Assembly (NCBI GenBank): GCA_947258885.1
Contig: CAMYKD010000021.1
Location: forward strand, 1-64,000
Direction of reading: 5' to 3'
DNA length: 64,000 bases
Source: an uncultured Kiloniellales bacterium
GTDB taxonomy: Bacteria; Pseudomonadota; Alphaproteobacteria; Kiloniellales; JAKSDN01
This document shows positions 26,215 through 33,106 of this stretch, one piece after another. Numbering within the stretch: position 1 is the first letter of the stretch; each line of letters begins with the position of its first letter. The notes beneath the pieces were generated by a model, which was given only the letters and a program-made list of their open reading frames with translations, searched no databases and was not told the origin of the DNA. Position numbers and translations under genes: made by a program.

Positions 26215-27128
26215 GGCCGGAGAACCATGCCCTCGCGCGCGACCACGGTTCCGGGGCGCTCGCGCTCGGCCTGCTCGGCGACGCGGTCCATGAAATCGTC
26301 GTCGTGGCCCGGATCGTGATGGAAGACCACCAGCTGCTTCACGCCCGCGAGGTCGCAGAGCCGCACACCTTCCTGCCAGGTGGAGTGGCCCCAGGACACG
26401 TACCGGGGGAATTCCTCCTCGGTATAGGTTGAGTCATAGATCATCATGTCCGCCCGGTCGATCAGGCTCAATATGCTCTCGTCCGGCCGGCCCTTCGTAT
26501 GTTCCGTGTCTGTTATGTAGCAGATCGCCCGGCCCCCGTATTCCAGCCGGTAGCCTGTCGCTTTGTTCGGGTGGTTCAGGGGTGCCGTCCGGATCTTGAT
26601 GTCCGGATGCGGCTCGATGGCCTCACCGGCGGTGAAGTCGTGGAACGAGACATTGGCGGCGAATATCTGAAGCGGCACGGGGAACAGCGGCGCGGCCATG
26701 AATTTCCCCAGCGCCTCGTGCAGCGTGAGCTCCGGCAGGAGGTGGCCGGCCCAGATCTTGAGCCGGTTTTGGGGGTTGAACAGGGGAGCGAAGAAGGGCA
26801 GGCCATTGATGTGGTCGAAGTGGGTGTGGGTCAGGAAGAGGTCGCCCTTGACCTGGCCGTCCTTGGCCAGGGAGTCGCCCAGGCCGCGAAGCCCGGTCCC
26901 GGCGTCGAGGATCAGCACCTCCTCGCCACAGCGTACCTCCAAGCAGGACGTGTTGCCGCCGTAACGCTGATATTGATCCCCGGGACAGGCTATCGAGCCG
27001 CGCACCCCCCAGAACTTGACGGAAAAGTCGCTTTGATCTCCCAATCGCTTTACGGTCCACGTCGTCTCGAAAGCCCGGCTATAGATGTACGCCACCTCCA
27101 GCGTTCGCCCAAATGAAAAGTGCGACAT
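26211..27128 (-). CDS. Metallo-beta-lactamase-fold metal-dependent hydrolase
   Basis: A 305-residue protein. The metal site is LFLTHTHFDHINGLPFF. FWGVRGSIACPG and GGNTSCLEV are the N-terminal blocks of a widespread MBL-fold group related to phosphodiesterases and lactonases. Further ligands lie in the TDTEHTKGR region, GWHSTW-like GHSTWQEG, and VFHHDPGHDDDFM. It is cytosolic. ATG at 27128 is used; relatives usually begin close to SDFSVKFWGV, so the TTG at 27044 may be the true start. It is coupled to the methyltransferase at 25348. The substrate is not known; cyclic nucleotides are a possibility, since a cyclase gene is near. Confidence 0.82.
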   Translation of the reverse strand: MSHFSFGRTLEVAYIYSRAFETTWTVKRLGDQSDFSVKFWGVRGSIACPGDQYQRYGGNTSCLEVRCGEEVLILDAGTGLRGLGDSLAKDGQVKGDLFLTHTHFDHINGLPFFAPLFNPQNRLKIWAGHLLPELTLHEALGKFMAAPLFPVPLQIFAANVSFHDFTAGEAIEPHPDIKIRTAPLNHPNKATGYRLEYGGRAICYITDTEHTKGRPDESILSLIDRADMMIYDSTYTEEEFPRYVSWGHSTWQEGVRLCDLAGVKQLVVFHHDPGHDDDFMDRVAEQAERERPGTVVAREGMVLRP

Positions 27129-27218
27129 GTCGGCTGGAACGGCGCATTGCCGGGTGCTTGCCGCCCGGGGGCCGCTCGGCGAGACTGCGGAGCACGGCGC
27201 CAGGGATTCGCTAGGGGC

Positions 27219-28427
27219 ATGACGGTCGGCCACACCAACTGGACCAGGGTCGTATTCGGCCTCTGCCTGGCGTTCCTCGCGGCTTACCAGCTTTTCAAGC
27301 TGCCGCCAGTCCTTCCGGTGTTGCTGGAAACCTTCCGTTATGACCGGGTCATGGCCGGGGGGTTCATGTCGGTTTACGCGATTGCGGGACTGGGCCTTTC
27401 CGTCTTGCTTGCCCGGACTCTCGAGCGCCACGGCGCGGCGCGACCGGTCCTTTCAGCGCTGGTGCTCATGGTCGCGGGGAATATCCTGGTCCTGATCTGG
27501 CCCGGCCACGGCCTTTTGGTGTTGGGCGCCCGCGCCCTCGAGGGCGCCGCCTTCGCCGTGCTGGCCATCGCCGGTCCGACACTGGCGAACACGGGAGCGA
27601 GCCAGCGCCACCTACCTCTGGTCATAGGCTTGACCGCCACTTGGATCCCCGTGGGACAACTGAGCGCCAGCCTGATCGCCAGCCTGATCGTACCGACCAG
27701 CGCGGCCTTCGAGGCATGGCGGACGCTCTGGATCGTGGCCGTGGCGCTCTCGATCCTGATGGGCTTCTGGACGGTCCGGCTGCACAGGAGCGGCCGAGTC
27801 GATCTTGGCCCCGGATTGCCGACCGGCGCGACTCCGGCCGCGATCCGGCCATTGTCCCGCCGCGCCCGGATCGACCTCCTCCTCGCCGCCACGATATTCA
27901 TGTTCTGGTCGAGCCAGTACTTCGCCTACATGACCTGGTTGCCCCAGTATCTGGTCGAGGTGCACGGGCTGCCGGTCGCCTGGGCGCTTGCGGGTTACAT
28001 GCTCCCGGTCGCGGTTCTGATGCTCTTCAACGTGATCACCGGAGGCCTGCTCCGCGCCGGCGTTCCTCTCGGGCCGTTGATGGCGGCAGCCCTGGCCTTG
28101 CAGGCCGCCGTGTGGGGACTGCACCCGGCCCTTGGCGGCGGTTGGGTCGGATTGGCGCTGCTGGTCGTCTATGGGGTCGGGGCCGGCATCACGCCGACGT
28201 GCCTTTTCGCGCTACCCAGCGCCATAGCGGGACCGGGGCGCGCGGCCACGGCCTTCGGCGTTCTGATGACCGGCCGCAACATCGGCGTACTTATCGGCCC
28301 GGTGCTGCTGGCCCAGGCCTTCAAGCTGGCCGGTTCGTGGGAGGTCTCGGCGCCGATTTTCGGGAGCCTGACGGGCCTCGCCGTCGCGATCGGTCTGCTG
28401 CTGGCGCTGCGCCTGCCGCGGTCTTGA
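27219..28427 (+). CDS. MFS transporter
   Basis: A 402-residue inner-membrane protein with about twelve hydrophobic segments, arranged as two six-helix bundles with the central loop near residue 195 (RLHRSGRVDLGPG). The loop between helices 2 and 3 (ARTLERHGAARPVL) fits the MFS signature position. The subfamily resembles CynX/NimT-type anion or cyanate transporters, but the substrate is not evident. ATG at 27219 follows AGGGGC. It diverges from the MBL-fold gene and converges on the response regulator (12 bp apart). No terminator is seen between them. Confidence 0.85.
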   Translation: MTVGHTNWTRVVFGLCLAFLAAYQLFKLPPVLPVLLETFRYDRVMAGGFMSVYAIAGLGLSVLLARTLERHGAARPVLSALVLMVAGNILVLIWPGHGLLVLGARALEGAAFAVLAIAGPTLANTGASQRHLPLVIGLTATWIPVGQLSASLIASLIVPTSAAFEAWRTLWIVAVALSILMGFWTVRLHRSGRVDLGPGLPTGATPAAIRPLSRRARIDLLLAATIFMFWSSQYFAYMTWLPQYLVEVHGLPVAWALAGYMLPVAVLMLFNVITGGLLRAGVPLGPLMAAALALQAAVWGLHPALGGGWVGLALLVVYGVGAGITPTCLFALPSAIAGPGRAATAFGVLMTGRNIGVLIGPVLLAQAFKLAGSWEVSAPIFGSLTGLAVAIGLLLALRLPRS

Positions 28428-28439
28428 ACCGGCCGGACG

Positions 28440-29153
28440 CTAGGGTACGAGCCGGTAGCCGCCGGGTTCCGTCACCAGGATCACGGCATTTGAGGGATCG
28501 GTTTCGATCTTCTGGCGCAACCGGTAGACATGGGTTTCCAGGGTGTGGGTGGTCACCCCGGCATTGTAACCCCAGACCTCGCCCAGGAGGGTTTCGCGTC
28601 CGACCACGAGATGGCCGCTGCGGTACAGGTACTTGAGGATCGCGGTTTCCTTCTCGGTCAGGCGAACCTTCTTCTTGGTCTCGCCATGGATCAGCATCTT
28701 GGCGCTGGGTCGGAAGGTGTAGGGACCGATGGTGAAGATCGCGTCCTCGCTCTGCTCGTGCTGGCGCAGCTGGGCGCGCAACCGGGCGAGCAACACGCCC
28801 AGGCGAAACGGCTTGGTGACGTAGTCGTTGGCCCCGGCATCGAGGCCCAGAATGGTATCCGCGTCCGATTCCGCCGCCGTCAACATGATGACCGGGGACT
28901 TGACGCCGCCGCGGCGCATCAACCGGCAGACCTCGCGGCCATCCATGTCCGGCAGGCCGACATCGAGCAGAATGGCGTCGAAGTACTCCCCCTTGGCGAG
29001 ATCCAGGGCACGCCCGCCATTGTCCGCCTCGACCGTCATGAACTCCTCGTGAAGCCGGAGCTGTTCGCTCAGGGACTCGCGCAGCGCGTCGTCGTCGTCT
29101 ACCAGCAAAATCTTCTTGCCGGTCACGCCGGCCAAGGCGCGGCCGCCGCTCAT
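28440..29153 (-). CDS. OmpR/PhoB-family response regulator
   Basis: A 237-residue transcription factor. The receiver domain has the acidic pocket LLVDDDDALRES, phospho-accepting aspartate in ILLDVGLPDMDGREV, switch residue in MLTAAESD and lysine in DYVTKPFRLGVL. The C-terminal winged helix shows RLTEKETAILKYLYRS, the recognition helix TLETHVYRLRQKI and the wing GGYRLVP. No histidine kinase is beside it, so the partner must be encoded elsewhere. ATG at 29153 is chosen for its GTGAGGG; the longer ORF-track start has low-complexity leader residues. Target genes are unknown. Confidence 0.9.
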   Translation of the reverse strand: MSGGRALAGVTGKKILLVDDDDALRESLSEQLRLHEEFMTVEADNGGRALDLAKGEYFDAILLDVGLPDMDGREVCRLMRRGGVKSPVIMLTAAESDADTILGLDAGANDYVTKPFRLGVLLARLRAQLRQHEQSEDAIFTIGPYTFRPSAKMLIHGETKKKVRLTEKETAILKYLYRSGHLVVGRETLLGEVWGYNAGVTTHTLETHVYRLRQKIETDPSNAVILVTEPGGYRLVP

Positions 29154-29337
29154 ACCCTCACCTGGCCCGGAGCGCGGCGCGTCCGCGGGCCCGTGGTCCC
29201 CGGGCATCGCTCATGTTCGACACATCCTGCCAAATTCAAACCCGGGTCCTCTCGGAAGCTGGCCTGCCTCACATATTAACATTCCACCCGATCCTCAGAT
29301 AACATCGGCGGGTGGCCGGTTCAAGCGGCGGGCGCGA

Positions 29338-30222
29338 TCAGGGGTCCGTGAGCACCAAGTTCGACGCTGCCGCAAACAGGCTGTGATCTCTCTCCCCCAG
29401 GGCGTCGATCGCCGTGAAGTGGTTTCGCCCGGGCAGCTCGACGACCGTCGCCGCCAGGCCCGCGTTCCGCCAGGCCGCGAGGTATTCCGCTTGTTGGCGG
29501 TGAAATTCCTCGGTTTCCTCGGACCCGACAGCCAGAATCAAAGAGACGGCGCGGGCCGGCGGGTGGTGTAGCGGCGTCATTCGGGCAGCCGTCTCCGCAT
29601 CGAGGTCGAGGACCGCCTGGTGGTAGCTGAGCCGGATCGGCTCCATGTCGTAGACCCCCGAGACCGAGCAACCGCCCTTCACCAGGTCCCCGGGCAGACC
29701 GGGCCCGACCGCCGGATCGGCCTGCCAGTCCGTCGCCAGCGCCATGGCGGTCAGGTGCCCGCCGGCCGAATGGCCGGCCAGGTAGAGGCGCCCGGGATCG
29801 ACGCCGTAGTCCGCCGCATTCCGGTAAAGCCATGCCAGGGCGCAACGAATCTGGCGCAGAATTTCGGCGACTCCCACGTGGGGCGCCAAGTCGTAGTTGA
29901 GCGACGCGAAGGCGATGCCCTGTTCCAGATAGGGCGGCGCAAGATAGCTGAAGTCGGACTTGTCGAGGGACTGCCAGTACCCGCCATGGATAAACGCCAG
30001 CAGGGGACTGCCGGCGCGCCTTTCGGGCACGAAGAGGTCGAGCCTCTGACCGGCGCTCGTCCCATAGGCGAGGTCGATGTGGCCGCCGAGACGCCGGCGC
30101 GCAGCGGCGCTGTCCTCGGCCCAGCGGGCGAAGTATTCGGCGTGTTCCGGCCAGCGCGCGCGGAGATTGAGCTGTCGGTCCAGCTCCTCTTGGTCGTAGC
30201 CGCGGAATACCTTGTGGGTCAT
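29338..30222 (-). CDS. Alpha/beta hydrolase (esterase/kynurenine formamidase-like)
   Basis: A 294-residue cytosolic hydrolase. The oxyanion motif is FIHGGYWQSLDK, the nucleophile elbow GHSAGGHLTAMAL, the acid probably in ILAVGSEETEEF, and the histidine in LPGRNHFTAIDAL. The HGGYW form and the N-terminal RGYDQEELDRQLNLRARWPEH are typical of the kynurenine formamidase-like esterase group. No kynurenine-pathway gene is adjacent, so the substrate is open. ATG at 30222 follows GAGGAGG. It diverges from ribA across 228 bp holding two hairpins. Confidence 0.82.
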   Translation of the reverse strand: MTHKVFRGYDQEELDRQLNLRARWPEHAEYFARWAEDSAAARRRLGGHIDLAYGTSAGQRLDLFVPERRAGSPLLAFIHGGYWQSLDKSDFSYLAPPYLEQGIAFASLNYDLAPHVGVAEILRQIRCALAWLYRNAADYGVDPGRLYLAGHSAGGHLTAMALATDWQADPAVGPGLPGDLVKGGCSVSGVYDMEPIRLSYHQAVLDLDAETAARMTPLHHPPARAVSLILAVGSEETEEFHRQQAEYLAAWRNAGLAATVVELPGRNHFTAIDALGERDHSLFAAASNLVLTDP

Positions 30223-30334
30223 CGCCGGGACCTCCTCGTATTTGTCCCCGGCCCGATCGCCGGGGCGCCTCTGGCCGTCGCGCCGACTTGAAAATCCTAT
30301 GGCGGCGGCCGATTTGCAACCACCGACGCGGGCC

Positions 30335-30375
30335 GGCAGGCTCGAGCCTGCCCCGCCGGGCCGCAGGCCGGCGGG
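30335..30375. other. Two adjacent GC-rich inverted repeats between the esterase gene and ribA
   Basis: GGCAGGCTCGAGCCTGCC (30335-30352) is a perfect 18-bp palindrome. It is followed at once by CCCGCCGG/CCGGCGGG around an eight-base loop (30352-30375). They lie in a 228-bp divergent region, upstream of the ribA promoter and in the possible leader of the esterase mRNA. No FMN-riboswitch sequence is recognised here. Confidence 0.4.
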
Positions 30376-30411
30376 CGCTATCGATCAATCCCTTGACGCA
30401 GATCGCCAAAG

Positions 30412-30440
30412 CTGACACGAAACCGCGGAACCCTTATAAT
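30412..30440 (+). promoter_or_regulatory. Strong sigma-70 promoter of ribA, predicting a leaderless transcript
   Basis: CTGACA and a perfect TATAAT are separated by exactly 17 bp (30412-30417 and 30435-30440). The ribA ATG begins only 11 bp after the -10 box, so initiation at the usual distance would fall within about six bases of the start codon. No Shine-Dalgarno is present upstream. Confidence 0.7.
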
Positions 30441-30450
30441 ATTCAGCACG

Positions 30451-31593
30451 ATGTCCGGATCACTGGCCAACCAGACCATCCTCGACGCCGCGGTCCTGCA
30501 GGCGGTCGACCGCGCCACGGCGGAGCTTCGGCGCGGCGGCATCGTGCTGGTCCGGGGGCCGGGCCGTACGGCGGCCTTGGTCCAGGCGGCCGAGGGGGCG
30601 ACGGCCGCCAATCTGAGTGCGATCCGGGATCTGTCGCAGGGCGCGCCCCTGTTGCTGCTGACCGTGCAGCGGGCGGCCGTGCTCGGCCTCGTCAAGGCGG
30701 CGCCGGTGCAGTCGGTCGGCGGCGTCATCGCGCTCGATCTCACCGGCATTCGGGCCGAGGCCGTGGCCGAACTGGCGGACCCGACCTGCCGCCGGAGCGC
30801 GTCCCTGGCCGCCAGCCCGCGGCTGACCGACGCGCCGGCCGGCCTGGACACGGCGGCGGTCGATCTGGCGAAGCTGGCCCGGTTGCTTCCGGCGGCGCTG
30901 TTCGTGCCCCTGCGCGGCTTGGTAGACCCGGAGGGCTGGGCGGCGGAGCAGGGCCTGCTTTCGGTCAGCGCATCGGGAATATCCGAGTACCGGTTTTCGG
31001 CCGCGCGCTCGCTGCAGCCGGTCGCGGAGGCCACCGTTCCGCTGGCGGGCGCCGAGGCCACCCGGATCGTCGCCTTCCGGCCGATCGACGGCGGATTCGA
31101 GCACCTCGCCGTCATCATCGGAACACCCGCTCCCGACCAGGCCGTGCTGACCCGGGTTCACTCGGAGTGCTTTACCGGGGACCTCCTGGGCAGCCTGCGC
31201 TGCGACTGCGGCGAACAGCTGCGCGGCGCCATTTCGTCGATCGCCGAGTCCGGGGCCGGCGTGCTGCTGTATCTGGCCCAGGAGGGCCGGGGCATCGGGC
31301 TGGTCAACAAGCTGCGGGCCTACCAGCTGCAGGATCAGGGCGCCGATACCCTCGAAGCCAATCAGCAGCTCGGCTTCGATGCGGACGAGCGCATCTACCT
31401 GCCGGCCGCGGAGATCCTGCGGCAGCTAGGGTTCCGCCGGGTCCGCCTGATGACCAACAATCCCGAGAAGGTGGCCGCCCTGACCCGCTGCGGCATCGCG
31501 GTCGAGGAACGGGTACCCCTGTCCTTTCCCTCCAACGGTCACAACGACTTCTATCTGGCGACGAAAGTCCGGCGGTTCGGGCATTTCACCTGA
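30451..31593 (+). CDS. ribA: GTP cyclohydrolase II (riboflavin biosynthesis)
   Basis: A 380-residue enzyme that opens GTP to the first committed riboflavin precursor. The catalytic domain begins near residue 200. The zinc-binding cysteines are in ECFTGDLLGSLRCDCG near 240. The GTP-binding QEGRGIGLVNKLRAY, the catalytic GFDADERIY, and LMTNNPEKV follow. The N-terminal 190 residues align in position with the dihydroxybutanone-phosphate synthase half of RibBA but lack recognisable active-site motifs, so that half is probably inactive, as in other alphaproteobacterial RibA proteins. ATG at 30451 lies directly behind a strong promoter. Confidence 0.92.
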   Translation: MSGSLANQTILDAAVLQAVDRATAELRRGGIVLVRGPGRTAALVQAAEGATAANLSAIRDLSQGAPLLLLTVQRAAVLGLVKAAPVQSVGGVIALDLTGIRAEAVAELADPTCRRSASLAASPRLTDAPAGLDTAAVDLAKLARLLPAALFVPLRGLVDPEGWAAEQGLLSVSASGISEYRFSAARSLQPVAEATVPLAGAEATRIVAFRPIDGGFEHLAVIIGTPAPDQAVLTRVHSECFTGDLLGSLRCDCGEQLRGAISSIAESGAGVLLYLAQEGRGIGLVNKLRAYQLQDQGADTLEANQQLGFDADERIYLPAAEILRQLGFRRVRLMTNNPEKVAALTRCGIAVEERVPLSFPSNGHNDFYLATKVRRFGHFT

Positions 31594-31670
31594 CCGGCGC
31601 ATAATGGAACCGCTGTCAGAATCGCGTTCGGACTGGATTCGTCCCCGGGTCATCTGCGCTAAATACGTTA

Positions 31671-31690
31671 AATAGGGTCAGACCCTAATT
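31671..31690. repeat. REP-like palindrome (AGGGTCAGACCCT core)
   Basis: AGGGTCaGACCCT is a perfect 6+6 palindrome around one base, flanked by A/T-rich ends (taaat...aattt). Palindromes with the GGGTCnGACCC core occur in many proteobacteria next to REP-associated transposases. No transposase is present here. It abuts the 5' end of a truncated L,D-transpeptidase gene. Confidence 0.6.
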
Positions 31691-31704
31691 TCGATAGGGC
31701 GGCG

Positions 31705-32137
31705 ATGGACCTGATGATCGCGCGCGAGGGAGACGGCGTCACGCCGGCCGGCTGCTGGCCGCTGAGACGGGTGCTGTACCGCGCCGACCGCCCTGGCGGC
31801 GCCGGTCGTGGGCCTCGGCCTGCCGGTGGCGGAGATCGGGCCCGAGGACGGCTGGTGCGACGATCCCACGGACGCCCGGTACAACCGGCCGGTCCGGCTG
31901 CCCTATCCGGGCCGGCACGAGCGCCTGTGGCGCGACGACGGGATCTACGACGTCGTCGTGGTGCTGGGGCACAACGACGCGCCGCCCCGGCCCGGCGCCG
32001 GCAGCGCCGCGTCCCTGCACGTCGCCCGCCCCGGTTATGGGCCGACCGAGGGCTGCGTGGCGCTGGCGCTGGACCATCTTCTGATTCTGCTGCGCGAAGC
32101 GGGCCCCGAAAGCCGCGTCTGCGTCGAAGCCGATTGA
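31705..32137 (+). pseudogene. L,D-transpeptidase (YkuD domain), truncated at the N-terminus and frameshifted
   Basis: The intact family cross-links peptidoglycan or attaches proteins to it through an active-site cysteine. One frame gives REGDGVTPAGCWPLRRVLYRAD; a second gives VVGLGLPVAEIGPEDGWCDD, YDVVVVLGHND and the catalytic block SLHVARPGYGPTEGCVALAL. The frames join if one C is removed from CCC at 31791-31793 (reading ADRLAAPVVGLGLPV). The usual first 20-30 residues before REGDG are missing, and the reading frame runs into a REP-like palindrome. The gene therefore looks doubly damaged. The frameshift alone could be a sequencing error; the truncation is harder to explain that way. Confidence 0.75.
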
Positions 32138-32147
32138 GTTGCCGGGC

Positions 32148-32834
32148 TCAGCGCGGCGGGCGGGGGCCGAATATGGCGGTGCCGACCCGCACGTGGGTCG
32201 CGCCGAAGCGAATCGCGGTCTCGAAGTCGTCGCTCATGCCCATCGACAGCTTGGCGAGCCCGTTGCGCCGGGCGATCTCGCGCAGCAGCGCGAAATGCAG
32301 CGCCGGCTCCTCGTCGAGCGGCGGAATGCACATCAGACCCTCGACGGGCAGGGCGAGCTCGTCGCGGGCTAGGGCGATCAGGGCGTCCGCCTCGGCGGGG
32401 GCAACCCCCGCCTTCTGGGGCTCCTCGCCGGTATTCACCTGGATGAAGCAGGCCGGGCGGCGGCCGCGCGCGGCCATCTCCTTGGCGAGCGTCCGGGCCA
32501 GCTTCGGCCGGTCGAGGGTCTCGATGACGTCGAACAGGGCGACCGCGACACGCGCCTTGTTGGTCTGCAGCGGCCCGATCAGATGGAGCACCAGATCCGG
32601 ATGGCCCGCCTTCAAGGCCGGGAACTTCGCCTCGGCCTCCTGGACCCGGTTCTCGCCGAAGACCCGGTGGCCGGCGGCCAGCGCCGCCTCGACCCGCTCC
32701 GCCGGGTGGAGCTTGCCGACCGCCACCAGGGTGACCTCGCCCGGATCGCGACCCGCAGCACGCGCGGCCTCGGCGATCCTTCCTCGGACTCGGGCGAGGT
32801 TATCTGCGACGGATACCGGTTCGACCGTGGTCAT
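32148..32834 (-). CDS. YggS/PLPBP-family pyridoxal-phosphate homeostasis protein
   Basis: A 228-residue single-domain TIM-barrel protein that binds PLP and helps control free PLP and amino/keto-acid balance. The PLP lysine is in LVAVGKLHPAERV, with GHRVFGENRVQEAEAK, LHLIGPLQTNKARV, CFIQVNTGEEPQKAG and LSMGMSDDFETAIRFGATHVRVGTAIFG. The last carries the phosphate-binding segment. ATG at 32834 is chosen for GGAGGAGGGA upstream. It stands alone, convergent with the broken L,D-transpeptidase. Confidence 0.92.
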   Translation of the reverse strand: MTTVEPVSVADNLARVRGRIAEAARAAGRDPGEVTLVAVGKLHPAERVEAALAAGHRVFGENRVQEAEAKFPALKAGHPDLVLHLIGPLQTNKARVAVALFDVIETLDRPKLARTLAKEMAARGRRPACFIQVNTGEEPQKAGVAPAEADALIALARDELALPVEGLMCIPPLDEEPALHFALLREIARRNGLAKLSMGMSDDFETAIRFGATHVRVGTAIFGPRPPR

Positions 32835-33032
32835 GATCCGGCTCTCTTCCCTCCTCCATGGCCGCTGGGTGTCCACCAGAAGCGAACCTACCGGGCCTGA
32901 CAGCCAACCGCAACGAAAGCCACGCCGGCGGTGAGGTTATGCGGCGTTTCGGTCATCTCGAGCCGGACGGCACGCTGTGTGACGGCTGACAGGTCGCGGT
33001 GGACTGACAAGGGCCTGGGGAAAGGATTTCGG

Positions 33033-33058
33033 TAGCCAAGGCGGTGCCGGCTTGGCTA
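33033..33058. repeat. Inverted repeat upstream of the TPR-sulfotransferase gene
   Basis: TAGCCAAG and CTTGGCTA are perfect 8-bp arms around a 10-base loop. The repeat ends 48 bp before the ATG at 33107. It could be an operator or a leader hairpin. The rest of the 272-bp gap shows nothing I can identify. Confidence 0.35.
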
Positions 33059-33106
33059 TCCATTAGGCCTTGCGATAGATAGACGGCCGCAAACCGGGAT
33101 ACCGCC

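Noticed and set aside
30223-30450. FMN riboswitch upstream of ribA
   Set aside because: The conserved RFN core sequences are absent, and the promoter lies almost at the start codon, leaving no room for an aptamer.
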